64,000 nt of DNA from Strigops habroptila (lineage: Eukaryota > Chordata > Aves > Psittaciformes > Psittacidae). The stretch's first letter is position 1; each line of letters begins with the position of its first letter. The stretch covers positions 3,516,796 through 3,580,795 of the forward strand of contig NC_044296.2 of the NCBI RefSeq assembly GCF_004027225.2, given 5' to 3'. Below the pieces are notes generated by a model. That model saw nothing but the letters and a program-made list of their open reading frames with translations, searched no databases and had not been told where the DNA came from. Shown here piece after piece: positions 38,965-51,892 of the stretch. Both the position numbers and the translations under genes were made by a program.

Positions 38965-38992
38965 GCCACATTAGAGGAGCCACATTAGAGGA
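38965..38992. repeat. 14-bp tandem duplication, two copies
   Basis: 'gccacattagagga' occurs at 38,965 and 38,979 without a mismatch. It is a small slippage duplication with no coding context. Confidence 0.8.
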
Positions 38993-41900
38993 GCAGAGCC
39001 AGCCCTGCAGCCATGCCCAACTGAGGCTCCACTAGAGAAGGGAAAGTTCAGCCCAAAGTATGTCCAGACTGAAGCTGGGTGTTGCCAACTATTCCTCTGC
39101 TGAACCACTTTCCGGTGACATCTGTGCAGGTGAAGAGGGTCCTAAAAAGCTTTGCTTATTCTCTGGTGGAACATTCCATGATCTTCCCATCCATTTTCCC
39201 TATTTTTCTGCCTTTTAATGAGTAGATGAGCTAATTGCTGCACAGGAAGGAAAAACCTGGGTGGAAACCCTGCGTCAGAGGCTGCTGAACAGAGCAGCGG
39301 TGTCATTCTGCTGGTGCTGGACACCAGTCTGACTTCATGGAGCTGTCCATGTGTTGGAGAAGACGCTGGCAGCACACTCGTAATTCCTCTTTAAGTATCA
39401 AAACCAGATTAAACAAGGCAAGTCTCATGGCATCCATAAACTTAATCTTGTGAGGGCTGCAGAGTTCTCCCAATGCCCCAGGCAAGGGGCTCTGGGTCGG
39501 AGGAGCCCAGTCTACAACCCAAAATGCCCACCAAAAGGAGCTGAGCCCCAGAACATCCATCCCCCGTCGAGGCTGGGGCAATGAGGCCTTATGTTTCCAT
39601 GTGCTGGGTTCAATTCCGAGAGGAAAGTATGCTCCTAAAGCCACACAGCCCTTCTGCTCCTTTTGGGCCTGAACCAAAAATGCACCTCCCCTCCCCCTGC
39701 ATTTCCCCCCGACACACCTTTCCTTCCACTGGAACATAACCCCAAATAAGATGTTGGCCTGACATGAAAGGCAAATGTATAAATATTTTTAAAAAGAGCA
39801 GAATTCCTGCCTCTCTAACAGTTTGCTCCAGCTAATAGGTTTCAGATGTCTCACATACTTCATTCATTCAGCCCCATTCAGTCTCCTAGGAGCCCCCGCT
39901 GTATTTATTAAACACAGCAATTGTGGAATGTTCAGCACTTACAGAATAAAACACACCATTTCCCCCCACCACCACACCCCCCCAAAAAAGTGTAATTAGA
40001 AAGCTTTGTGAGTGACCTAAAACTGTCATTCTGGTTCCAATCCCAGTGCCCACTCCAGCATTTCGCCCGTCCCAAATGCTGTGCCACAGTTTAACCCTTT
40101 CTGGACTGTTCCAGCCCCCAAGAACACACTTTTTTGTGGTTTTCCCCCTCAGCAGGACCACTTTCTGCCTCCCCAGAGCACCTCCTTTTCACTGTGTTAT
40201 TATTAAGTGTGTACTTTTAGACACTTGGCTCCCAACTACATCTTGTCTCTGCAGCCTCAGTAACTCTTCCCACTGCTCGATGTGAGAGTCAAGCCCTGAA
40301 ATCCTGCAGGATGCCAGTGCTAATTTCAGCAGCAAAGAGCTGGAGAACACGAGATCTTTCCTAGAGGGATTCGAATGGAAGCAGACATAATACAAGAGCC
40401 ATTTTTCATTACAATGCTGGCAGTAAGAGCAGAGGAGGATGTCTGGACTAGAAGCATTGTAGAGGCAATAGGTGGAGTTTGTTCCAGCAAAAGCAACCTG
40501 CCAGCACTGGGTGACTGGTCAGAACGATTTGCTGGAGTCTGGCGTGGTCCCAGTCCTTCTTTGGGGAGAGACACATGAAAAGCAGATCTTAAAGGGTATA
40601 TGAGGCCCTGAGTCTGGGCTGGGAAGATCTGGCAGGAGCCAGCAGTGCAGAAATGGCCTTTGCTTAAGGCCACGTCCAGTTTGTGTGATGGATGCATTTC
40701 TGTTGAGGTCTTGAGTGTACTAATAGGAGTTAGCCCCCAACCAGCCCCACCTGGGGCCCCTGGTCCAGAAGCTGCATTTCAGCTCAGTCCTGCCTGAGTT
40801 ATGTCCAAGATGAGCCTGTCCCCAGCTCTGTCACTGCTGCTCTGGACTCTGGATACCATCTCCCTCTGGGCCCTGGTGGGTGCAGACCCTGCCTGCAGAC
40901 CTATGTGGTCCTTCACACCTACCAGCTCCCTATCCCACAGGGAGCAGCCAACCCTCTCCCAGGCAATTTGGAAGTGCAGAGGAGGCAGCCTGAATGGGTA
41001 ATGCAGGAACCAAGACATGGAAAAGCTGGTGTCTAGGAATGAGCGTGCCTGGGAAGGAGCAAAGCACTTGGGTGAGACTCACCAGACCTGGGAAGGCATC
41101 AACAGAGACAAGAGGCTGCAGGCGCAGCACTAGGAAAGACTCATGGCTACACAGCTTCTGGCTCTTGGTGTTGTCTCCATACCCCATGGCACAGAGGACT
41201 TTGCCACACCATCAGCAGGACCTGGGGAAAGCAACATGTCCAACAGGGTTTAGGAGAGCTGTGATCTCCCCAGTCTGCAAGTTGCTGCCTACGAATGTCC
41301 TTGCAGAACTGTCCCTCTTTGTGTGACCAGAGGAGACTTCTTCACCCCCTCCACCTCCCTTTTTAGGAGCTCTGATCACCACATGCTGTGCCACTGCTTT
41401 GGGCTCTTTCTTCCCGCAGTGGCAGCAGTATTGCAGTAACAGCCAAGCCCCAAACAAACACATCATGGGAAAAGTGACCTCTCCCCAAGGTGTCAGGATT
41501 CATTTTTCACCCTGTTTTGGCTGAGGAGCCTCACACCCATGGAGAGACCCCCTAGCTCATGGGAACTGCACTGCTGTCACTGTTTCCACATTACCGCCTG
41601 CTTCAAAGCCCCCAGAATAAGTCTTGTCCCAGACACGTTCCCAAGGGAGTCATTGGTTTAGAGTCAGGATCTTTGGTTATTAGCCCCACTGCAGGAGGTT
41701 ACCCAGGAATAGATGAATACTGGTGTGCTGGAAAATGCACCAAATGTGCTGAGAGTCACTTCAGAGCAATCCTAATGCTTCACTACAGCACCGTGTGGAA
41801 AGCACATCTGCCACAGCTCTCTGCTTGGGTAGGACAACTCCTTGCTCTGACCACTTCCAGGACATCTTTGTCATTTTTTCTCACTTTCTAATTGTACAGG

Positions 41901-44417
41901 AGGCAAAACACCCCTGGGTGCCATGGTTCCTGCAGTACTGCATATGCTCTGGCCTGCCTCCTGTCCCTCTATTCTGTCTGGTAGCACCATAGCAGCAAAC
42001 CCTCCTTTTCCTCTCAGCCAGTCCCCTTCACATCATCTTGGTGTGTTCCTTTTCCTACATTTCACATAACAATAAGTCAGATCTCATGTAGCCACCACTT
42101 GCAGTCTCCATCAAGGAGTTAGCAATCCAGATTAATTCTCTGGTGGGTTCAGACCCTTCTATTTGTAGTGTCTATACACACCCAGGTGCCTAGCTAAGAG
42201 TGGATATCTCACATAGTGCCAGGTATTCCTACCCCATCAGATACTGTCTCCTTCCTCCAAGGCTTTACCTATTTACCTCCAGTGGGAGGCAACTCAGTGT
42301 AGTTTTATGTGAGTGGAGCCAACGCCACACGCTCACATTAAACTCAATCAGCTCATGCTCTGAAAGATGGAAGCAGTGCCACTGCTGTCTCTTGGTGCCA
42401 CAGAAACAAAGCACTGGAAGAATAAGCTTGAAGGGGCTTGAAGAGGTTGAGAAAGCCATGGAATGCAGCATCGCCCTGAGATCCCTGCGTGACAAGGATG
42501 GAAACAGGCAGCTTGTTGCAGGGAAGCAGGAGTCAGGGAGACATTCCTGGGGCAAAGAGATGGCCTGAAGATGCACCAAGGCAGGATCATGGGGCTCAGA
42601 AGTATTTTCCTCTGGAGAGTGGGTGAGGCAGGAGAGCAGCTCAAGCCAGAGCAGGGAAGATGTTGCAGACAGGGTCCTTTTTTGAAGTCAGCTCTCCAAG
42701 GACCATCTTATTTCGGCAGTCTCTCCTCCCACACTGAGATAACTGTGTGCAGGGAAAAGGGGGGCATTGTTCAGCAGGGAGTTCGTTCACAAGCAGGTGA
42801 GATGCACAGACAGAACTGCAAGTGCTTCCCAGCTTCCTATAGTTTTCCATGCTTCCTTCCCAGCTGCCCCTCAGCTCTGCCTCACTGCCCCCCGGACTTG
42901 GAGAGCCCAGACCCTTCCAACAGAAGGGACTGGAAAACACCCATCTCTCAAGCCAAAGCTCCCCACGCTCAGCTCAGAGAACACAGTTCTCCAGAGATCT
43001 TCTGGGGTTTCCACTGAATTCGGGGCCTTCTTAACTACCCAGCAGTGCACTTGGCAGAGAACTCCAAGGATCTGCTGCCACAGCGCACACAGGCGTCGGT
43101 CAGAGCCATCCAAGAGCTTCAGGTTCCGAGCTTCCAAAAGCTTTAGGGATTGGAGAGTTGAGATGCAAAGATCTGGAACAGGAATCCCTGGTCCATCTTG
43201 AATTGTTCTCTAGTACTTCAGTGTCACTCCTCTATGTGCTCATGGCATATACACAGATTTTCTGGAGTGGTGCCCAGCTCATGAGCTCAAACCAGTGCCC
43301 CAGTCCAAGCATCTGAACATGTACTGGAAAAAAACCCTACAGAAGATTCCTGCCCATTCCTGAAACTTGGTGCCTTTGGGACAACAATACTCCCCATCCC
43401 ACTGTGGGTTTCCAGCTTTTTCTGTGAGGCTGGGTAAGCATCTGCTGCTGATTAAGGGTTTGTCATTTGGAAAGAGCTGACAATTACCTCTAATTATTCC
43501 AAGTAGGTCAGGTTCTTCAGCACAAGTTTATGTGATGACTGTTGGCTGGAACTTGGGCTTTCAAACCCCAGTGGTCACTGGAGAGCTGAATCCACCTCTG
43601 CGCTCTCACATTCAGGGAAAAAATTCCTCCCATAAAAAACAGGTCCCACAGGACCTGACCCGCATGTCCCTGACCTCCTGAGCTGAGTTACCAACCTGCT
43701 TTTGTACAAACCCTGCAGGTCTTTTGGAGTTTACCTGTAGAATTACTGGTGAGACCAGATGCCAGGCAAGTGGGATCTGACAGAGGAACAAGGAGCACAC
43801 CCTTCCTCGTCCATGGCTAAATACCTGTGGAGATAACACAGAGCCTGGGCAGCCAGGACAGCAGGTTTCTGCCTGCTTTGCTGAACAACTCCGTGTATTG
43901 GTTCTGGCTGGGAAGGAGCTCACACTCTGTGTTTGTAGCGGGTCCCCCTGGCTGTTTCGATCCTGCAGGATTTTCCTGGCAGGTTGTGCTTTGCTGACTG
44001 CTCGGCTTCCCCTTGCTTTTAAGGCAGTTTATCTGAGGCATTCCTGCTGTGCTGGTCAAGTTACCAGAGGTGACGTCCAAGGTGGTGTCTTCAGAAGCTC
44101 TACACACTGCCCTGGTAACACAGAATGCGTCTGGTTCTCCACAAGCAGACAAGGGGGTGAAGGGAATTTCCAGGATGCTGGAGGAATTTCAAAGACAGTT
44201 TTCTCGTCAGACTTTCCATGTCAAAATTCCCAGCTTGCTTGGAAATGTCCTTTGGGGCCTCAGGTGCAAGGTGAGGGAGCGAAGACTGCAGGTTTAACCC
44301 CATGTGAGCAAAGGATACCTCATTCCTTTTTCTCAGGGGCTCCTGGTATCTATTGTCCTGGGTGGGCTCTAATTCCCCCTGAGCTGGGAACTTCTCTTTA
44401 CATGAGCAGCCACCATC
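38993..44417. other. Non-coding, no recognised gene
   Basis: Moderate GC. Several frames of 100-150 codons (for example 42,571-43,017 plus, 39,303-39,737 minus) show no domains and overlap each other on both strands. A start resembling the ERVL LTR ('ttggttctggctgggaagg' at about 43,897) is too short to call. No gene supported. Confidence 0.45.
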
Positions 44418-44483
44418 AACAGGGTTTGGACTAGGTGGCCTTGAAAGGTCCCTTCCAATCCAAACTATCCTATGATCCTATGA
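44418..44483 (+). repeat. CR1 LINE 3' tail fragment
   Basis: 'acagggtttggactaggtgg', 'ccttgaaaggtcccttcc' and the tail 'ctatcctatgatcctatga'. A plus-strand terminus of about 65 bp. Confidence 0.85.
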
Positions 44484-45681
44484 ACAGTTCTACTTCACCA
44501 GCCCTACAGGGGCCTTGTCAAGCTGCGTGGCTGCCCCCCTTGTCCTGGGAAAAGAACTGCACAGCAGGATGAGGGAATGGATGCTGGGGACAGCACAACA
44601 ATGTCACAGGGGAAGGGTGTTCCTGGGTGCTCCCTCAAAAAGCTATGAGCTTTCAAATGCTCCCAGTGCCCATTCAGGGCTCAACATGCCTGAAAAGCCT
44701 CCTCGGAATCTTCTGCACAGCAGGAAGCACTGGAAGTGGAGAGAGTTGAGAACCTGGAAGACCATTTGCTGCACTGCCTGTGCCAGGCTCTGTCCTCTTC
44801 CTTCTGTCCTTGACCAAGGAGAAGGAGCAGTAACCAGGTGCCTGTGCGGGATGCAAGGGAAAGCAGCTGAGCCATTGCTGAGCGTCAGATGGGTGTGATG
44901 ATGGTTATCCTGCTTGACTGAAAAGCTTTTGCTCCATCTTCCTTCCAGACATGAGCAAAGTTCTTCCCAGAAAGGGTACAGCCATTAACTGATGACAGTG
45001 ACACTATGACTACTCCCTTGGAGAGCTGTGGCAGCCCCAGGGAAGCACATAAGGAGCTCCTTATATACTTAATTCCCTCAAAAGTCCAGCCAGTGATGCC
45101 ATCAGGCACTACCACAGGAACAGCCCAGCACAGGTATCTCATATCCACATCCCAGGCAGTTTTTACACAGATTTTTGGCAGTGCTGTCTATAGAGAGGAC
45201 TCCTTTGAAGCCAGGAGCAAGTCACACAAACCCCACCATGGAGCATGCAGTTAATGAGACAGTTAAAATGGTACAAACACAACTGGAAAATATGCTGCAC
45301 TGAAAGGCCAATATATTCAAATTCCTTTTCCCTAATTACATGTGATTGCTTTTTGGCAAGCGCTCAACCTGCCAGAGCAGTGAGGTTTTACAAACATTCA
45401 CATAGGCATTAGATCATTGTTTGAATGAGTTATTGGCAGCCCAAATCTGAAGTAAAAACATAGTTTAAAGAAGACCATATTGAACAGGGTGAAGCTGTCT
45501 GCTTTCATGTCTCCTGATTGTCTCTGGACACCCAAGAGCCCCTCTAGCTTCATGTCGCTCATGTCACAACAGCATTCATGGGTATGGATGTCATGCTTTT
45601 GGGGTGTTCTGACACACACTTGTCACTCGTGCGAACAACAGGCCACAGATGGGTTCCTTTGCCTTATTGTAGAGTGGAAAT
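44484..45681. other. Non-coding, no recognised gene
   Basis: Plus-strand frame 44,515-44,898 and smaller frames have no recognised domain. No named repeat. Confidence 0.45.
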
Positions 45682-46020
45682 CACACAATCACAGCATGGT
45701 TGAGGTTGGAAGGGACCACCTTGGTCATCTAGTGTAACCTCCCTGCTCAAGCAGGGTCACCTGGAGCACGCTGCTCAGGGTTCTACTGCATTCAGCTCTG
45801 TAGTACTGCACCAGCCGGTCAACCCCAGCCAGTTCTAGTGCCTGGGGTTATTCCTGCCCAGGCACAGGACCCTGCACTTGCCTTTGTTGAATTTCAAATG
45901 GTTCCTCTCTGCCCATCTCTCCAGCCAGTCCAGACCCTTCTGAATGACAGCACAGCACCCAGGGGGATCAGCCCCTCCTCCCAGTTTTGGATTGTCAGAT
46001 GGCAGGTTTGAAATGTATGT
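45682..46020 (-). repeat. CR1 LINE with internal deletion (3' tail fused to ORF2 segment)
   Basis: On the plus strand a reversed CR1 end ('cacaatcacagcatggttg', 'aggttggaagggaccacc', 'cctgctcaagcaggg') is followed within about 50 bp by an ORF2 segment. Translated on minus, that segment reads [20 protein letters not shown], a hallmark CR1 reverse-transcriptase C-terminal motif. The normal sequence between these parts is missing, so the copy is internally deleted. The ORF2 piece alone is still open for about 100 codons. Confidence 0.88.
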
Positions 46021-49000
46021 GGTGTTCAGGGAGGACACTGTGCACACCAGTACTTGAGGTGGCTCAAGGCAGAGGTGGCTGTGGGCAGTGGGTGTAGGCA
46101 CATGCTGACATACACGGGTGATCGTCACCGATCTGCCCATAAACACTCACATTACACCAGTGGTACAACCATAGTAACACTGCAGTCTTCTCCACGTTCC
46201 TAAATACAACAATGCACGTGTCCTCCAACATTACCCACCACTTAGAGGAGGAAGATGGTACCTTATGGGGAACATCACTGAAAGCAAACGTCACTTTTGG
46301 GAAAACAGATTTCTCTGTATCAGACCTTTCCACACCCCACCATTGCCATGCGTTTGGAAAGAGGCCTTTCCCCTCTGTGTTTTAACCGAGTGGTTTTGCT
46401 TTGCTCTAGTGAAATACATCCTTGCCTCTGCTGGAACACTTTGACAAGGGATCGAAGTGTCTGAGCTTTGGAGCACCCAGCCACCCTCTAGCAAAACCTC
46501 TGAGAGAAAGCAGGAGGTAACTCAGCTCCATGGCAAAGGACAAACGGGAACCAATGTAGAACTCCCAGGTCGGTACCAATGCCTTGAAAAAGCCACCTGA
46601 GGCAAGAGGATAGAGGACCCACCAAAGAAGGAGACTGCAGGTCCAGCCCGGACAGGCTGAGCTGGCATCATACCAGAGCAGGCACCAGCAGAGCTCTGTA
46701 GCTCTTGGGCTCTGTCTTTCTCTCTGCGACGTCTGCTCTGTTCCACTCTCAGCGCCTGTGGCCATCAGGGAGCCCCTGCACCACTCAGGAGGAACCAAAG
46801 CCTGTTTTGGGGGTGAGTCTGTGCTCCACCACACTCGGGTGGTGCAGAGCTTGGCTGCTGGATAAAAATACTCCAAGATCTGGCAGCCGACCAGCCTGGA
46901 GCACTGCACGGTGCGGCTTCTACCTCAGAGCCCGTGCAGGACACCCTTGCCTTACATGTGCTTCCTAAATTAGATCTCCCGAGACCCACGTTGGCTTTTT
47001 AAGAGGGAGGTGAGGTTGTTAGTAACCAACGTTATCCATTAAACAGGAATCAGCAGCTTTTATTAGACTTCGAAGTGCTGTAAAAGGAAAAGGGGGGGAT
47101 ACAACATCACGACCCCACTCACCTCCCCAGCAGAGCCCCTCTGCCTGGCACAGAGGGGTTTTCACTCGAGCGTTCTGGCAGGTTACTGTAATTGCTAAGT
47201 TACCTTCTGCTGCTGAGTTACAGCAAGCCCCAGACTACACACAGGAGCCTTGTGAAGGTGCAAGAAGATAGAGAAAAGTTTGGAAAGCGCAGCTCCCCAG
47301 TAGGCCCCTTCTTCTAAGGCCAAAGAGAAAGAAAAACCCAAGCTGGAAAGGATCTGTCAGAGGCCTGCCAAGCTCTCCACCCAGGAAAGTCAGGGTATGC
47401 AGGCTCCTTTCTTCACCAAATCAGAGCCTGAGCTACACACTCCCTGTCTGCCACCAGCTGTGTTGCTGGCATGCAAATCCCTGCTAAATCCCACTACAAC
47501 AGAGCAGCAAAACAGCACAGTGACCCCAGTGAGTCTCTCCATGCAGGTTCCCTCCACAGCACGTTCAGAGATAACCTATACCTGTTGGAAAAGGATCTGA
47601 CAAACTTTGGTCCATGGATTCATTGACCAAGAGGGCTGCTCTTGTAGCTGTGTAAGTTCTCGTGTTCCCAGAGAGCTACTGCTCCAGCCATGGAGGTACC
47701 ATAACCAAGCACACCCCAACTGCCTCAGGTCACTGCCCTGTATTGCAGAAGCTCCAGTTGCATAAAGAAATTAATAAAGCAGCATATTTCAGTTACAGAA
47801 AAACCTGCAGAAATAGAACCTGAACGTAAATGATGGAGAAGCATCTGTGGAAGTTTTGAGAGCTGCCAGCTGACAAGAAAACATGCCCTGCCAAGGACAT
47901 TTTGCAATCAGGATCCAAATTCATAGATTTCTTATTAATAAGGGATGAAAACAAATGAAAAACTACACAGGAACCACCCTGTCAAAGCTCTCGTGCATTT
48001 GCCACCACTTTTGAGAAAGCATGTTGAATTTATGTGTTTTAAACTGACTTTAGTGTGCAAACCTTGTGTTGCAAGCAGTGGCTTTATTAAGAGCTGAATC
48101 CACAAAAAAGCTTCAAGATCTTTCTGAATATCAACTAGTGCCCCTCCAGCATCCTGCAAGTCATTATCATCATCCTAAAGAGATGGAAGTCTTGCAGCAA
48201 AGCTGGTTTCCTTCCTAAGGTCATACACTGATGCAAGCGATGGAGCCAAGGGGAAAAATAATTGGTTCTGGGTTTTAAATATTAAGCAACTCTGCCTCCC
48301 TGAAATGAGTAATATAATACCTTCGTTTTGTTGCTCAAACAGCAGAATCCACAAAATGCAAAAGAAAATCAGGAGGTGGACTTTTGTCCCCATATGTATA
48401 ATCAATTTTTGCCATCTCAAGCCCTTGTAAACACACATTCCAAACCCACACACGTTACTGAGCCATTAGCTGCTCTGAACTGCACAGACTTCCCATCCCA
48501 GCGACCCGCTTTGACTCCCAACACCACAGCATTAACTCAAAGGCTGCTTGGCTTCTACAACCGCACCAGGAAAGCCCAGGTGTCCAGCCCAGCCAGTTTG
48601 GAGTCTCTTTTAGCGCGCGTTGGATCACCAAATAGGCACACAATGGCCGATTGTCAGCGTGAGGCCAAAGGGAGCTGACACTTTCCCAGAGAAAAATGCC
48701 TTTGCTGTGTGTTTGGAAGGTTACACAGCTGTAAGTCAGACACAGAAGGAGCTGAAACCCTGGAGGGATGATTGCCTCAAACACACATGTCCTATGGAAG
48801 GAAGCTCTCCTGTGGACTGACATACCATTAACTCCTGCTGGTGGGAGCCCATTCCTGCGGCTGGAAGCCTTTTACAGCCTCAAACTGCTGGTTGCTTGTC
48901 CTGCAGATAACTCTTGTCTCATCTCTGACCCAGTGACTTGGCCTGGCTCGTATTTGTTTTCTCATTTTATAAGAAACAGGCTCTCCTCTGCACTCGTTAT

Positions 49001-49499
49001 TGGTGGGAATAGCGGCATGGTGCGAGGCTGAGACCCGCATCAACCACTCGAGTGGGAGAACTGGGGCTTGGTCCAACGCACTGCCTGTCTTCCTGGGAAA
49101 ACTCTCCTCTCTACACGCTCCCAATCGTGCCATCAGCTGGAGCAAGATGGAATTTCACTGCACGGGATGAACGAGCCCTTCTCCAAGATACCCTTTAAGG
49201 ACAGTGAAGGCCCTGGGGCTCTCTGAAGGGCAGAAGAACGCTGCCCAGGTCCCTCCATAGGCTGCCAAAGGTGTCAAACAGACCTGGAGGGCAGCAGGGC
49301 TCTGTCCTGCCTTTGGCTGACATGGAAAAGGACCCAGGGAATTCTGAAGAGGAGCAGGGCTTCTTGCAGCTACCAGCAAAGCCAGCAAAGGCCCTGGGTC
49401 TCTCTGGAGGGACACAGGACTATGCCCATGCCCTGGCAAAGCCTGGTAAAAGCCAAACACCAGCAGAACCTCTCGAGCACCTCTTGAGCACTCCCAGGC
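46021..49499. other. Non-coding, no recognised gene
   Basis: No exon recognised. The 167-codon minus-strand frame (46,406-46,909) and others have no family features. At about 49,205-49,420 a loosely repeated 'ccctgggtctctctggaggg'-like phrase hints at a degenerate tandem repeat. Confidence 0.45.
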
Positions 49500-50222
49500 A
49501 CAGCTACAGGTTGGGCAGAGAAGAGATTCAGAGCAGCCTGAGGAGAAGGACTTGGGGGTGTTGGTTGATGAGAAACTGAACACGAGCAGGCTTCAGTGTG
49601 CGCTTGAGCCCAGAAACCAACCATGCGCTGTGCTGTATCAAAAGGAGCGTGAGCAGCAGGTCAAAGGAGGTGATCCTGCCCCTCTGCTCTGCTCTCGTGA
49701 GACCCCACTTGCAGCACTGTGTGCAGTGCTGGTGTCCCCAACATAAGAAGGACATGGAGCTCTGGAGCAAGTCCAGAGGAGGCCATGAGGATGCTCAGGG
49801 GCTGGAGCATCTCCCGTATGGAGACAGGCTGAGAACATTGGGGCTGTTCAGCCTGGAGAAGAGAAGCTGCATGGAGACCTCAGAGCAGCTTCCAGTGTGT
49901 GAAGGGGGCTACAAGGATGCTGGAGAGGGACCTTCATCAAGGACTGGAGCGATAGGACAAGGGATGATGGGTTCAAACTGAAACAGGGGAAGTTCAGGTT
50001 AGATATAAGGAAGAAGCTCTTCCCTGTGAGGGTGCTGAGGCACTGGCACAGGGTGCCCAGAGAAGCTGTGGCTGCCCCATCCCTGGCAGTGTTCAAGGCC
50101 AGGTTGGACACAGGGGCTTGGAGCAACCTGCTCTAGTGGAAGGTGTCCCTGCCCGTGGCAGGGGCTGGAGCCGGAGGAGCTTTAATGTCCCTTCCAACCC
50201 AAACCATTCCAAGGTTCTATGA
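49500..50222 (+). repeat. CR1 LINE, longest copy in window (ORF2 C-terminus plus 3' UTR)
   Basis: Begins in ORF2 ('agctacaggttgggcagag' and 'cttgggggtgttggttgatg', reading DLGVLVDEKL). It continues through the segment reading KRSVSSRSKEVILPLCSALV near 49,640-49,700 and the 3' UTR to the end 'ccattccaaggttctatga'. About 720 bp with one or more frameshifts. The 'gatataaggaagaagctc' UTR version relates it to the copies at 20.4 kb and 56.7 kb. Confidence 0.93.
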
Positions 50223-50399
50223 AAAGAGCTGTGATGGGGGCGGGTGTTTGCGAGGCTCTGTGCTTCCTCTACCACCCATCCTCAACCTCACCCTCCCCAG
50301 AGCGCAAACCAGACCCACCCCCTGGGCTCTACACCGGTACAAAGCGCTGTTGCTGGGCTTCACCCTCCCCTGCGTGTGGAAACAACACAGGGCTCTTCA

Positions 50400-50515
50400 A
50401 ACGACCTCAAAGGAGGATGGAGCCAGGAGGGGACTGGTCTGTGCTCCCGAGGAACAAGGGATGGGACAAGAGGAAACAGCCTCAAGCTGCACCAGGGGAG
50501 GGTTAGATGGAGACG
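50400..50515 (+). repeat. CR1 LINE internal fragment
   Basis: 'aggaggatggagccaggagg', 'gctcccgaggaacaaggg' and 'aaacagcctcaagctgcacc' are the reverse complement of the 1,655-1,760 region of the first CR1 copy. The fragment stops where the CpG island begins. Confidence 0.8.
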
Positions 50516-50559
50516 AGGAACACATCCCGGGGCGAGAGGCTGAACGAAAGGCTCAGAGG

Positions 50560-50840
50560 TAACAGCGAAGGGCTCTGGAGGGAACCTGCGGGAACAGGGG
50601 GGCGCGTCGCGTCCTGAGGGGAACGGGGGCGCTGTGCTGCGGGGGGGCTGCCCGCACTGCGCATGCGCGCAGCGCCCGCCTGCGGGGCTGGAGTGGGAGA
50701 GGCGGGAGGCAGCGACGGGCGTCACGGATCGCGTGTGCGAGCAGCGCCGCCTGCCGGTGGGAGGCCGTATAGGGATAGCACCGGGGCTGCGGAGACCCCG
50801 GGACCCGGGTTCGAGACCGCGGTGCCCCTCCGACCTGAGG
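50560..50840. promoter_or_regulatory. CpG island, candidate promoter
   Basis: Dense CpG and very high GC over about 280 bp, with a perfect NRF1-type palindrome TGCGCATGCGC at 50,658-50,668 and GC-box-like stretches. It is the only such island left of the EBI3 and ANKRD24 genes. I could not connect it to a coding exon on either strand. It may be the promoter of a gene whose other exons are outside the window, of an lncRNA, or an orphan island. Direction unknown. Confidence 0.6.
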
Positions 50841-51245
50841 AAAAGCCACGACAGCAATGTCATTGTATGAGGAGAACTCAGCTCCAGCCATCCCGACGCC
50901 GCTTCCCAGTTTCCCCCACACCCATGTCCCTTCCTTCTCCGCCACCTCATGTGCTGCACACTGCGATGACAAGGGAAGAGACAGCGGGAAGCCCGCGCTC
51001 AGGCTCAGTCCTTCCCGGGACACCTCTTTCGCACCAGGTCTAGGTACACGCTGTGCTGCCGATGCTTGGTGCAGAGTGTGGAGCCTCCCTGGGAAACATG
51101 GAAAACACCTCACCTTGGGAGTGGGCTCTGCAGGCGCTGCAGAAGAAAGGATGGGAAGTCCCCGTACACCTTGTTCTGCACGGTCTCCTTATGGACATTT
51201 CTTCTCCTTAGAGATGTGCTCACCACACACCTTGCAACTTAAAAA
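50841..51245. other. Downstream flank of CpG island, no recognised exon
   Basis: The plus-strand frame 50,857-51,288 is open for 143 codons but composition-driven and runs into a CR1. It could hold a non-coding first exon of a transcript from the CpG island, but nothing shows this directly. Confidence 0.35.
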
Positions 51246-51662
51246 GAATCATAGAATCCCAGACTGGTTTGGGTTGAAGGGACCTTAAAGCTCATCCTGT
51301 TCCAACCCCCTGCCACGGGCAGGGACACCTTCCACTAGAGCAGGTTGCTCCAAGCCCCTGTGTCCAACCTGGCCTTGAACACTGCCAGGGATGGGGCAGC
51401 CACAGCTTCTCTGGGCACCCTGTGCCAGCGCCTCAGCACCCTCACAGGGAAGAGCTTCTGCCTCAGAGCTCATCTCAGTCTCCCCTCTGGCAGGTTAAAG
51501 CCATTCCCCTTGTCCTGTCCCTACAGGCCTTTGCCCAAAGCCCCTCTCCAGCTTTCTTGTAGCCCCTTTAGGCACTGGAGCTGCTCTAAGGTCTCCCCTT
51601 CAGGAGCCTTCTCTTCTCCAGGCTGCCCCAGCCCAGCTCTCTCAGCCTGGCTCCATAGGGGA
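51246..51662 (-). repeat. CR1 LINE 3' fragment
   Basis: Begins 'gaatcatagaatcccagac', runs through 'gagcaggttgctccaagccc' and 'cagagctcatctcagtctcc' to 'ctctcagcctggctccatag'. Same young subfamily as 24,477 and 57,668. About 415 bp. Confidence 0.96.
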
Positions 51663-51892
51663 GAAAGATAAACCCATAAGATACTGAAAGAAAAGAACAA
51701 ACAGACCAAGAAAAGTCCAAGTGATTTTGGGGCTGTGTCAGCCCAGGTTATGAGTGATGGGGGAGACCTGGAGACCATCACGGGCCATGGAGAGGAGACA
51801 TGGGGGCCACACAGGCCTGGGGGGGACAGTCCGGGCCATGGCAGGGTCACAGGGACCAGCCGAGGTCTTGGGGGCCAAAGTGACGGGTGTAG

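Noticed and set aside
43895-44035. A second possible ERVL LTR start ('ttggttctggctgggaagg')
   Set aside because: Only about 20 bases resemble the LTR start; the rest does not follow.
43898-44434. A 178-codon plus-strand open frame
   Set aside because: No recognisable domain. It runs into a CR1 tail at its end (44,418-44,434) and overlaps other random frames.
50750-50830. A tRNA-like B box (GGTTCGAGACC at 50,808-50,818) in the CpG island
   Set aside because: The T-stem pairs only in part, no proper A box lies at the right distance, and no acceptor stem could be drawn. Probably chance in CpG-rich sequence.
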